This document shows, piece by piece, positions 56,231 to 64,000 of a stretch of DNA of 64,000 nucleotides. Source of the DNA: Paludibacter sp. Lineage in GTDB: Bacteria; Bacteroidota; Bacteroidia; Bacteroidales; Paludibacteraceae. The stretch lies in NCBI GenBank assembly GCA_028710415.1, contig JAQTUE010000014.1, forward strand, positions 91,199-155,198. The letters run 5' to 3'. Positions within the stretch are counted from its first letter, which is position 1. Each line of letters opens with the position of its first letter. Made by a program: the position numbers and the translations under genes. The notes beneath the pieces are model-generated. The model was not told the origin of the DNA and did not search any database. It worked only from the letters and a program-made list of their open reading frames with translations.

Positions 56231-57337
56231 TTACTCCAGCCTTACCTTAAACTTTTTCAAACTGATTGTTACCAATACTAATCCCATGAAGCTCAGAATA
56301 CCGACTTCTTTAAGTACGGCAGTGATCCCAAGACCTTTGATCATAATGGTTTTAACAGCCGCTATGTACCACTTTGCAGGAACAATATTCGATAGCCATT
56401 GGAGTGGTACAGGCATGTTTTCAATTGGGAATATCATGCCCGATAGCAACATGACCGGGATCATGAGTCCCATCCCTGAAATCAACATGGCTGCCTGTTG
56501 TGAACTGGTGAGTGTTGAAACCAATAAACCAAGTGATAAGGATACAAAGATATAAAGCAAGGAGACTGCTACTAAGCTTATGAAACTGCCTGCAATGGGT
56601 ACTTTAAGTACAAATACCGACAATAGCATAATAGTTGCGAAATTCACGCACGAGAGTACAAAATAGGGAGTAATCTTCGAGAGTATGGTGTAAATGGGTT
56701 TCATGGGTGATACCAGTAAAATCTCCATGGTGCCCATTTCCTTTTCCCTGACAATGGCGATGGAGGTCATCATGGCACAAATCAAAAGCATAATCATACC
56801 CAACACTCCCGGCACAAAATTGAATGCTCCAATCATTTGGGGATTGTAAAGCATTTTTATCTCAGGGGTTATCTGGTAAGGGTTTTTGGTTGATCCCATC
56901 AATTCCTGCTGGTATGAATTGATGATATTACTGGCATAGAAGGTAAACGAAGTGGCAGCATTTGGATCGGTAGCATCAGCTATCAGCTGAATATGTGCTT
57001 TGCCTGTTTGATGAAGTTTCTCAGCAAAATGGTCTTCAAATACCACAACCAGTTTTGCTTTCCCATCCCTGAAGACAGGTTGTATTTGGTCATTGGTATG
57101 GATTCTTTCCACCACGTCGAAATATGCACTGGCATTTATCTTGTCGATAATGCGGCTGCTTGCTTCATCATGGGTGGGTACCAGAACGGCAACTTCAGTG
57201 TTCTTGACTTCCGTTGTCAATGCAAACCCGAATAAAATGATTTGTATGATGGGCATCAGGAGCAGAATCATCATGGTAGTCCTGTCACGCAGAATATGAT
57301 AAAATTCCTTACGAATAAATGAGATCAATTGCTTCAT
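56231..57337 (-). CDS. ABC-2 type transporter permease (first)
   Basis: 368-residue permease of the same layout as its neighbour: N-terminal TM (TTMMILLLMPIIQIILFGFAL), periplasmic loop (about 40-180), then TMs with the conserved VREKEMGTMEILLVSPM motif and LISGMGLMIPVMLLSGMIFPIENMP. It probably heterodimerises with the 54954-56069 product. Its start is 2 bp from the preceding ATPase stop, so the genes are translationally close. Confidence 0.92.
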   Translation of the reverse strand: MKQLISFIRKEFYHILRDRTTMMILLLMPIIQIILFGFALTTEVKNTEVAVLVPTHDEASSRIIDKINASAYFDVVERIHTNDQIQPVFRDGKAKLVVVFEDHFAEKLHQTGKAHIQLIADATDPNAATSFTFYASNIINSYQQELMGSTKNPYQITPEIKMLYNPQMIGAFNFVPGVLGMIMLLICAMMTSIAIVREKEMGTMEILLVSPMKPIYTILSKITPYFVLSCVNFATIMLLSVFVLKVPIAGSFISLVAVSLLYIFVSLSLGLLVSTLTSSQQAAMLISGMGLMIPVMLLSGMIFPIENMPVPLQWLSNIVPAKWYIAAVKTIMIKGLGITAVLKEVGILSFMGLVLVTISLKKFKVRLE

Positions 57338-57339
57338 GT

Positions 57340-58104
57340 CTAATCGGCTTTACGTGTTGATTTGCGTGCCAGTTGCTGGAATACTTCATCCATACTGGAG
57401 GCATTAAACTGTTTCTTTAGATTCCTGGGTGAATCAAGTGCTTCTATTTTGCCATCCACCATAATGGATACCCGGTTGCAATACTCGGCTTCGTCCATGT
57501 AATGGGTAGTTACAAAGACGGTTATTCCTTTGGAGGAAGCATCGTAAATCAATTCCCAGAACTGTCGCCGGGTAATGGGGTCTACACCCCCTGTTGGTTC
57601 ATCCAGGAATACTACCTGCGGATTATGAAATATTGATACTGAAAAGGCCAGTTTCTGTTTAAATCCCAGTGGTAATGAACCTACCCGCTTATCCCTTTCG
57701 TTTTCAAAGTTCAATACCTTCATTAATTCGTCTGTTTTTTCCTTTATCTCTTGATCTTTCATTCCATAAATGCCTCCGAATAGTTCAATGTTTTCCCAGA
57801 CTTTTAAGTCATCATACAGTGAGAACTTCTGGCTCATGTATCCTATGTTTTTCTTTACCAGCTCCGTCTGGTTTTCAATGTCGTAACCTGCCACTATGCC
57901 TTTCCCACCCGTTGGTATGCTCAGGCCGCAAAGCATCCGCATAGCTGTCGTCTTGCCGGCTCCATTTGCGCCCAGGAATCCGAATATCTCCCCACGCTCT
58001 ACTTCAAACGAGATATGATCTACGGCAGTGAAATGCCCGAATTTCTTGGTCAGGTTCTCTGCTGTAATAACTTTGCCGGACTTAGGTTGAATTATGTTGT
58101 TCAT
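57340..58104 (-). CDS. ABC transporter ATPase (second)
   Basis: 254-residue ABC ATPase. Walker A is GANGAGKTT, the Q-loop is GYMSQKFSLYDDL, the signature LPLGFKQKLAFS is atypical (LPLG in place of LSGG), Walker B is VVFLDEPTGGVDP and the switch His is in VTTHYMDEAEYC. It drives the two permeases together with the 58117-59052 ATPase. In E. coli YbhF the equivalent two ATPase domains are fused. Confidence 0.93.
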   Translation of the reverse strand: MNNIIQPKSGKVITAENLTKKFGHFTAVDHISFEVERGEIFGFLGANGAGKTTAMRMLCGLSIPTGGKGIVAGYDIENQTELVKKNIGYMSQKFSLYDDLKVWENIELFGGIYGMKDQEIKEKTDELMKVLNFENERDKRVGSLPLGFKQKLAFSVSIFHNPQVVFLDEPTGGVDPITRRQFWELIYDASSKGITVFVTTHYMDEAEYCNRVSIMVDGKIEALDSPRNLKKQFNASSMDEVFQQLARKSTRKAD

Positions 58105-58116
58105 TTTCTTTCTATT

Positions 58117-59052
58117 TTAGCTTTGGCTTAATTGCATAAAACAATCTTCAATGGTTGGTTCAATTTCCCTTACGGTTACATTTTTATGACCAAGTTCTTC
58201 AATTATTTCTTTCAGATTCTCCATGGTGATGTGTTCGTCGTCAATGGATACATGGTGCTTGTCTCCAAAGGCAAAACAGTTGCTCGTCAATTTATTTGCC
58301 CGTAAATCGTTCAATAACTTGTACATCATGTCACTCTGAACTGCCCAAAGCTTATTTTTGTACTGGCTGATAATCTCCTTCGGGGTGTCAATTTTCAGGA
58401 ACTGACCATTCTGTATCAGGGCTATCCGGTCACACAGGCTGGCTTCGTCCATGTAAGGCGTTGAAACCAGAATGGTAATGCCCTGGTCCTTTAATTTCTT
58501 CAACATTCCCCAAAACTCTTTTCGTGATACAGGGTCTACACCGGTTGTCGGTTCGTCTAAAAATAAAACACTTGGTTTATGAATCAGGGCACAACTCAGG
58601 GCAAGCTTCTGCTTCATACCTCCCGAGAGCTTTCCCGCCCGCCGTTTCTTAAAAGGTTCTATCTGCTGGTAAATGTCTTTCACCAATTCATAATTTTCCT
58701 CTATGGTCGTATTGAATACAGTTGCAAAGAAATTTAAATTCTCTTCAACGGTCAGGTCCTGATAGAGTGAAAACCTCCCGGGCATATACCCAACCCTTTT
58801 CCGGATTTCCTTATAGTCATTTACAACATCAAATCCATCCACCAGTGCAGTCCCTCTGTTGGCCAGTATCAGGGTTGTCAGGATACGAAAAAGAGTAGTC
58901 TTGCCTGCGCCATCCGGACCTATAATACCGAAAATCTCACCTCGTTTAACAGAAAAACTTATGTCCTTGAGAGCTTCAATTTTTCCGTATTTCTTGTTTA
59001 CAGATTCACACCTGATAGCTATATTTGGATTGTTATCTTCTTTGTTTATCAT
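58117..59052 (-). CDS. ABC transporter ATPase (first)
   Basis: 311-residue ABC ATPase. Walker A is GPDGAGKTTLF, the signature is LSGGMKQKLALS and Walker B is VLFLDEPTTGVDP. The switch position reads VSTPYMDEASLC, with Pro where His is usual, so hydrolysis at its site may be weak. A C-terminal regulatory extension (about 225-311) follows. The partner ATPase keeps the switch His but has an odd signature, so the pair may be asymmetric. It starts at 59052 downstream of the dispersed repeat at 59171-59302. Confidence 0.92.
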   Translation of the reverse strand: MINKEDNNPNIAIRCESVNKKYGKIEALKDISFSVKRGEIFGIIGPDGAGKTTLFRILTTLILANRGTALVDGFDVVNDYKEIRKRVGYMPGRFSLYQDLTVEENLNFFATVFNTTIEENYELVKDIYQQIEPFKKRRAGKLSGGMKQKLALSCALIHKPSVLFLDEPTTGVDPVSRKEFWGMLKKLKDQGITILVSTPYMDEASLCDRIALIQNGQFLKIDTPKEIISQYKNKLWAVQSDMMYKLLNDLRANKLTSNCFAFGDKHHVSIDDEHITMENLKEIIEELGHKNVTVREIEPTIEDCFMQLSQS

Positions 59053-59170
59053 TTTTTTTCAATCATATAAACGTTTTCTAATAAATAGCAACTCTAACTT
59101 AGTTCACCTTTAGTATTTTAAGTTCCAAATTAGTGTGTTTTTATCCCACAATATTGCCTTAATTAATAAT

Positions 59171-59302
59171 GACTCTTTCATTCGGACTTTTTCGTATTTA
59201 GTATTAAAATCAAAATACGAAGTGTTTTTCTTATCCTTTTTTAATCCGCCAGATCATGCGTAGATCAGCGTTCAAATCTTAATTCCGGGTTGTCAAGGTT
59301 AG
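59171..59302 (-). repeat. Dispersed 130-bp repeat (copy A)
   Basis: Closely similar to 61672-61802. The shared core is TATTAAAATCAAAATACG, followed by TTTTTCTTATCC and ending in GTC(C)AGGTTAG-type sequence. Copy A has about 12 extra bases near its centre. It contains a 9-bp inverted repeat TTCGTATTT / AAATACGAA at 59191-59221. It lies upstream of the first ATPase gene and close to the HlyD stop. Confidence 0.8.
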
Positions 59303-59316
59303 AGGGAACAATGGTA

Positions 59317-60252
59317 TCAAAACTTCACACTCCCGTACATGCCAATTTTCAGAAAACCATCATTTTTTACATTGATCTTCACTGCATAAACCAGGTTAGC
59401 ACGCTCATCTTTGGTCTGAATAGTCTTAGGTGTAAACTCCGATTTATCTGAAATCCAGCCTAATGTGCCTTCATATTCCTTCATCTCTTTCGTGTCAGAG
59501 TCACAATAGACCTTCACTTTCTGGCCAATTTTCAGTTTTGATAGTTGACCATTTGTAACATATGCCCGTAGGATCATATTGTTTGTGTCCGCAATTTTAA
59601 ACAATGCTTTCCCCGGAGCTGCCACTTCTCCTTGTTCAGAGTATTTTACCAGTACTGTTCCTGCTATCGGGCTTGTAATCTTACATTTGTTTAATTGATC
59701 TTCCAGTTGGGCAACCTGAAGCTTGATTCCTTCACTGTCATCGGTGATTCCCTGGTTTGTTGTTACAAGGGTAGTCTTTTGTGCATCAAGTTGTTTTTCC
59801 AGTACCGATATCTGGGCATTTACATCGTCCAGTTGTTTTTGGTTTGCAGCATCTGCCTTAATTAAATTCTCAATGCGCTTGCGTTCAGTTTTAGCTGTCG
59901 CAATTTGTTGTTCAATGGCAGCAATCTGTTTCTGCACATTCGGACGGCGCACCTGCATGGATCGTTCTGTTGTGATCATTTGTTTCTTACGTAAAAACAA
60001 CTGCATGCTGTCAATGGTTCCAACCACTTCATTGGCAGCAAGAACCTGACCTTCCCTGACATCAAACGACAGTATTTTACCACTTCCTTCTGCCGAAACC
60101 AGGACTTCTGTTGTTTCAAAGGTTCCGGAGGCATCATAATTATCTTTCGATACCCCACACGATGTAAGGAATGTCGGAATTGCGATACTTAAAAACGTGT
60201 ATTTCCTAATGCAGCAAAAAAACTTACTTTCGGTGGCTTTATTTGTTTTCAT
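59317..60252 (-). CDS. HlyD-family membrane fusion lipoprotein
   Basis: 311-residue periplasmic adaptor starting at ATG 60252 (an upstream TTG at 60297 overlaps the TolC gene and is rejected). A TM or signal ends in lipobox LTSCG, giving a lipid anchor. A biotinyl-lipoyl-like half (ILSFDVREGQVLAANEVVG), a long coiled coil (about 80-190) and KCKITSPIAGTVLVKYSEQGEVAAPG then a beta-barrel domain follow. It bridges the inner-membrane ABC permeases and the TolC channel. Confidence 0.93.
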   Translation of the reverse strand: MKTNKATESKFFCCIRKYTFLSIAIPTFLTSCGVSKDNYDASGTFETTEVLVSAEGSGKILSFDVREGQVLAANEVVGTIDSMQLFLRKKQMITTERSMQVRRPNVQKQIAAIEQQIATAKTERKRIENLIKADAANQKQLDDVNAQISVLEKQLDAQKTTLVTTNQGITDDSEGIKLQVAQLEDQLNKCKITSPIAGTVLVKYSEQGEVAAPGKALFKIADTNNMILRAYVTNGQLSKLKIGQKVKVYCDSDTKEMKEYEGTLGWISDKSEFTPKTIQTKDERANLVYAVKINVKNDGFLKIGMYGSVKF

Positions 60253-60293
60253 AAAATTTCTTTTTTCTATTAGATATGGATTTGTCTGAATTG

Positions 60294-61586
60294 TCAATTG
60301 TTTATAATGTTCTTAAGTTGATATACATTCATTAAAAGTTGTATCTCGTGCAATGATTTTAATTGGATTGCCTGGTTTTCTGCATTTATTTCCCTGATCA
60401 GGTCACTTACCGAAGCAGTTCCGTTTTCCATTTTCGAGGTTGCTGCCTTTTTTATGTTCCCACGTAATTTGATAATCTGATCATCATTCGCCAATGTTGA
60501 CTGAAGTTTTTCAATCTCAGTTTGTTGCTGCCGGGTGACTAAATTGTTGTTGAATTCAAAGGTCTCTTTTTGAATGTCTACAGTTTTTTTACTCAGGTCA
60601 ATCTTGTTCAGGTTGTTTTTCTGGGTGTACAATCCGCTGATATTCCAGGATAACCTGACACCTCCGATATAAAATGGTGAAAATCCTATTGTAAACATAT
60701 TTAAACCAGGCTGGCCATATCCCCCTTGCACAAAGGCTCCTACTTTAGGACGATTTCCGGCATACAGAAGCGATTTCTGACTTTCATATAAATTAGCCTG
60801 TGCTTCGAATAAACTTAGTTCAGGTCTATGATTCGAAGTCTCTTTTAAAATGGCCAGGTCTATTGTAGGTTTCGATAGTTCAGTCCGGTCATGAATGTCT
60901 AATCCTGTTAAGGCCGAAAGCATGATACTAAATGATCTTCGTGTGCCTTTCAAATCTGCTTCCCGTTGATTGGTATTGAGTTGCTCAACATTCAGGGCAT
61001 CTAAATCGGCCTGGTAAGCAATGCCATTTTGTTTGTAGGCATTCAGCCTGTTGTAGTTGGTAAGTAAATCGTTTTTTAGAATGTCATTTTGTCTCAATTG
61101 TTCATTTAGTAGTAATATACCAAAGTACAATTGGTTTACCCGGTCTTTCAGTGCATATAAATCCACTTCAAGTTTTTGTTTTTCCACTTCCTTGCTTAAA
61201 CCGGTAATTTTATTTTGAGTGGATATAACGCCTCCATCCCAAATTACCTGGGTAGCTTCAATTACTGCCTGGTATTGGTCTTTTGGCAATGCGGGAAAAG
61301 AGAACGGCTTTCCGGTTAGCTTTGACAGTACATCTCCCAGCGATGAGGGTATTTGTGTCACTGCAGACTGATAAGTTGCTTTTGCAGAAATTGATAACTG
61401 GGGCAAATAGCCTTTGTTTGCATTGCTGATGTTGTATTGGGCTGTCTGTTCAATCAACCCGTACTGTTTGACCAGTGGATAGTTTGCTTTGGCTTTTTCC
61501 TGGCAAATTTCAATGCTCAGGCTTTGAGCTTTCACACCCACTTGACACAGTAGCAGGAGTAAGGGAAATAAAATCAGTTTCTTCAT
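60294..61586 (-). CDS. TolC-family outer-membrane efflux protein
   Basis: 430-residue exported protein with a signal peptide (about 1-20). It has two long helical repeat pairs typical of TolC (LKDRVNQLYFGILLLNEQLRQN, LVTRQQQTEIEKLQSTLAND) and short barrel segments between them. It is the outer-membrane channel of the export operon, and its start follows the second copy of the dispersed repeat by about 85 bp. Confidence 0.92.
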   Translation of the reverse strand: MKKLILFPLLLLLCQVGVKAQSLSIEICQEKAKANYPLVKQYGLIEQTAQYNISNANKGYLPQLSISAKATYQSAVTQIPSSLGDVLSKLTGKPFSFPALPKDQYQAVIEATQVIWDGGVISTQNKITGLSKEVEKQKLEVDLYALKDRVNQLYFGILLLNEQLRQNDILKNDLLTNYNRLNAYKQNGIAYQADLDALNVEQLNTNQREADLKGTRRSFSIMLSALTGLDIHDRTELSKPTIDLAILKETSNHRPELSLFEAQANLYESQKSLLYAGNRPKVGAFVQGGYGQPGLNMFTIGFSPFYIGGVRLSWNISGLYTQKNNLNKIDLSKKTVDIQKETFEFNNNLVTRQQQTEIEKLQSTLANDDQIIKLRGNIKKAATSKMENGTASVSDLIREINAENQAIQLKSLHEIQLLMNVYQLKNIINN

Positions 61587-61671
61587 ATCTGTTGGATTAT
61601 AAATTTTTTATTCAGTATATTAACCTTCGAATTCGTATGCTTTTTAGTGAAATATTAAATAATTTACTTCT

Positions 61672-61802
61672 GATTCTTTCATTCTGACTTGTTTATATTT
61701 GGTATTAAAATCAAAATACGCAGTATTTTTCTTATCCGTTTCTTATCCGCCAATTCAGCGTTAATCCGCGTTCTATTCTTAATTTTGGCTTGTCCAGGTT
61801 AG
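61672..61802 (-). repeat. Dispersed 130-bp repeat (copy B)
   Basis: Second copy of the sequence at 59171-59302. It ends at the TetR-type gene's stop codon (61799-61801) and lies upstream of the TolC gene. Its middle reads like degenerate short repeats (TTATCCG, CAGCGTT, ATCCGCG). Confidence 0.8.
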
Positions 61803-62422
61803 GGTCTTAAACTTTTTAGAATGAATTGTACGTTTTCCGATTTCCGGTGTTCCAGCAAAAACTCTTTTTGAACATCATTCAATTGAAGTACATTTTCAAC
61901 AACCGGCATCATAACAAATAGGGCAATATTTAATGATATAATGCTGATAAATATATCCATCAGGCTTACGTCCCTTACATTTCCAAGTTCAATCTCTTTT
62001 TGCAGGTCTTTATTTAATTCGGCATAAATTTGTTCCGGTAGTAAATGAAGTTTTTCTTTTAGAATGCTTATTTGATCCGGTCGGCGGGACAATTCGTTAA
62101 TAATCAAAGCCGGCATTCTAGGGTTTTTCCGAAGGAGGTTATAATGTGACTCGATGATATGTTTCAGTTTGTCCTGAAACTTCAAATCGCCCATGTTTTT
62201 CATTTCAAAAACCCCCTGAAAGAATAATTTGAATTTCTGTTCGAAAATCACATTAAATAAATTATCCTTGGTGCGAAAGTAATAATGAACCAATGCCTGG
62301 TTACAACCCACTTCTTTCGCAATTTCGGTTGTTGAAGTCATCGCAAATCCCTTTTCCAGAAACAGTCTTTCAGCAACTTCCAGAATGGATTGATCTAAAG
62401 ATTGTTCGTTCTTAATATCCAT
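61799..62422 (-). CDS. TetR-family regulator
   Basis: 207-residue TetR protein. The N-terminal HTH (ILEVAERLFLEKGFAMTSTTEIAKEVGCNQALVHYYFRTKDNLFNVIF) is the standard TetR DNA-binding domain. The C-terminal helical domain resembles CerR/TetR_C ligand pockets. It lies immediately upstream of the TolC-HlyD-ABC operon on the same strand and is the probable local repressor. Operator sites were not identified with confidence. Confidence 0.93.
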   Translation of the reverse strand: MDIKNEQSLDQSILEVAERLFLEKGFAMTSTTEIAKEVGCNQALVHYYFRTKDNLFNVIFEQKFKLFFQGVFEMKNMGDLKFQDKLKHIIESHYNLLRKNPRMPALIINELSRRPDQISILKEKLHLLPEQIYAELNKDLQKEIELGNVRDVSLMDIFISIISLNIALFVMMPVVENVLQLNDVQKEFLLEHRKSENVQFILKSLRP

Positions 62423-62564
62423 ATTTAATTACAGTATTTAATAGCTCTATTAATTGAACGCAAATAAATACATTTTTGTTGAATAAAAATCAGTATCCTG
62501 ATAATAATTATGAAATATTAATTGTTCTGATTTTCTAAATCAAGAATAAGCCTTTGGTTTGACA

Positions 62565-62595
62565 CAAAAAAAATAGACTAATTGATTAGTCTATT
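62565..62595 (-). terminator. Terminator after GH130-type gene
   Basis: 11-bp perfect inverted repeat AATAGACTAAT / ATTAGTCTATT with a 2-base gap, followed on the minus strand by eight T. Confidence 0.8.
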
Positions 62596-62659
62596 CCTTA
62601 GATTGTGAATTCTGAGTGTCCTGTAATGAATATGCTGCGTAAAGCTTACTTTTTAGATT

Positions 62660-64000
62660 TTACTGGTTACTGCCGGAAGCTTTCAATACATCCAGCAACT
62701 CCCTCAGGTCAACTGTTGCATAGGTGGATGAATGGTCGGACATGGCATAGGGGATAACCAGTTCATTATTATGAATCAGCGAACCACATGAATAAATCAC
62801 ATTCGGTACATATCCTTCCCGTTCAATTTCATTAGGCACCATGAGCGGGCTGCTTAACCTTCCTATTTCTTTTTCAGGATTCTCAAGGTCATACAAGGAG
62901 GCACCCAATGAATATTCACGCATGGAACCGACAGCATGGGTGATAACCAACCAACCATCCTTGGTCTCTATAGGTGAACCGGCATTGCCAATCTGGACAA
63001 GCTCCCACGGGTACTTAGGCTCCTGAATAATTTTAGCTTCACGCCAGATATTGATACTGTCTGAATATGCAATATAATTGTTGACTCCATCAATTCGGCA
63101 AAGCATGGCATATTTGCCGTTGATTTTTCGGGGAAAGAGAGCCATCCCTTTGTTTTGGGCTATCTCACCATTGATTGGCAGGATTTTGAAGTCATAAAAA
63201 TCCTTCGTGCTGATTAATTTAGGCATGGTGGCCATACCATCATAAGCCGTATAGGTGGCATAATAGGTGATTTCACCATTATCGTCTGTGAATTTGACAA
63301 AACGTGCGTCCTCGATCCCCTTTTGTTCGGTTGCTGAGATGGGAAAAATAACCCTCTCTGAAATAGCAGAATCAATGGAGAAATGGATTTCATAATGCGA
63401 AGAAGCCAGCCACATCATTTGTATGATGATTTTTAACTGCTCTTCAGTGACATTTGGATCTTTTCTGGCTAGATCAATTCCCTTCATTAATTCCCCATAA
63501 GTAAAAGTATCACCCAGTTTATCCAGTATAAATGAAGAAGATACAATATGGTTTTGATCGTGGCTTTCGGTTATAGGAGCTATGATTACAGGAGGAATGG
63601 TATTATCCGGATGTTGTAATTCTTCCGGTTTTTCTATCAATACAGGGGCAATCACATTACTTTGATCCTGAATTTCATTCAGCTTTTGCAAATACGTTTT
63701 TTTCTCATAGATATTCCTTTTGATTACATCTGCTTCGGCCAACATTTTTCCCACCGGTTCCACTATAAGGTTGTTGTTTTTGTCTAGCGTCCCCGAACGA
63801 AAGACGATAGACGAAATATGACCTTCGCCGGTAGCCCGGAAACTGAAGATGACTCTTGTTTCGCCTGCACTTGTTTCCGATTGGTCAGGATGTTCAATGA
63901 TGGATGGATTAAAGAAAGCTGCCGATTCAATGGAATATTCCATGGTAAAATAGGACCCGATCAATGCTTTTTGGGATGCACTCAGATCTTCTTCATTCAC
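62660..64000 (-). CDS. GH130-type glycoside phosphorylase/hydrolase (5' end missing)
   Basis: 446 codons, open to the window edge, so the N-terminus is missing. The C-terminal 280 residues look like a GH130 beta-propeller (DARFVKFTDDNGEITYYATYTAYDG, GMALFPRKINGKYAMLCRIDG, ELVQIGNAGSPIETKDGWLVITHAVG, ELVIPYAMSDHSSTYATVDL). GH130 enzymes phosphorolyse or hydrolyse beta-mannosides. The visible N-terminal 200 residues (VIFSFRATGEGHISSIVFRSG, a Pro/Glu-rich linker, then a helical segment TFTYGELMKGIDLARKD) are an extension beyond the usual 330-residue enzyme. A terminator follows. Confidence 0.75.
   Translation of the reverse strand: MNEEDLSASQKALIGSYFTMEYSIESAAFFNPSIIEHPDQSETSAGETRVIFSFRATGEGHISSIVFRSGTLDKNNNLIVEPVGKMLAEADVIKRNIYEKKTYLQKLNEIQDQSNVIAPVLIEKPEELQHPDNTIPPVIIAPITESHDQNHIVSSSFILDKLGDTFTYGELMKGIDLARKDPNVTEEQLKIIIQMMWLASSHYEIHFSIDSAISERVIFPISATEQKGIEDARFVKFTDDNGEITYYATYTAYDGMATMPKLISTKDFYDFKILPINGEIAQNKGMALFPRKINGKYAMLCRIDGVNNYIAYSDSINIWREAKIIQEPKYPWELVQIGNAGSPIETKDGWLVITHAVGSMREYSLGASLYDLENPEKEIGRLSSPLMVPNEIEREGYVPNVIYSCGSLIHNNELVIPYAMSDHSSTYATVDLRELLDVLKASGSNQ

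Overview
The window is chromosomal DNA of a Bacteroidota bacterium, most likely order Bacteroidales. The signs are a SusC/SusD pair, several lipoproteins with Bacteroidota-type signals, promoters of the TAnnTTTG type instead of TATAAT, a fused NagB/PIG-L protein, DUF4922 and DUF1735 proteins, and many intergenic A+T-rich spacers. No rRNA, tRNA, CRISPR array, intact insertion sequence or prophage was seen.

Layout. (1) 100-6091, minus strand: a sugar-utilisation operon of GRP-type transporter, FucI/AraA-fold isomerase, FGGY kinase and a transketolase split into two subunits. (2) 6516-23677, minus strand: a polysaccharide utilisation locus (PUL). In transcription order it holds a membrane-spanning regulator with a SARP-like DNA-binding end, SusC, SusD, a DUF1735/discoidin lipoprotein, a GH29 fucosidase-type enzyme, a ricin-lectin/GH2 galactosidase-type enzyme and a GH92 mannosidase-type enzyme. 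Oligosaccharide is imported by SusCD and trimmed by exo-glycosidases, and the operon at 100-6091 could burn one released sugar. (3) 23886-31393: mixed accessory genes (DUF6266, a short YjdF-like membrane protein, transglutaminase, NodB deacetylase, HD nucleotidase, O-methyltransferase, Fur/PerR regulator). (4) 31851-35741: three tandem small outer-membrane proteins and two tandem GH25 lysozyme-like proteins. (5) 35912-41884: housekeeping genes alaS, an M23 peptidase, murI, a 58-residue HTH-like protein and tyrA.

(6) 42075-54796 looks like a cell-wall recycling locus. It encodes an AmpG-type importer with a periplasmic domain inserted, a SpoIID/LytB protein with no export signal, a DUF4922 HIT/GalT-like enzyme, a tandem GT2 glycosyltransferase, a NagB/PIG-L fusion, a BadF-type kinase and MurQ. 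The last three would take MurNAc to MurNAc-6-P, GlcNAc-6-P and GlcN-6-P, but the NagB part has lost two or three catalytic residues. (7) 54954-62422: a complete TetR/TolC/HlyD/two-ATPase/two-permease ABC-2 export operon. (8) 62660-64000: a partial GH130-type protein running off the window.

The least explained signal is a set of short-period degenerate repeat tracts (7, 8, 9, 11 and 14 bp periods). Several abut stop codons. Two are built in frame into the SpoIID and DUF4922 proteins. Two distant loci carry the same design, an 11-bp-periodic GGGTT array facing an 11-bp-periodic AACCC array.
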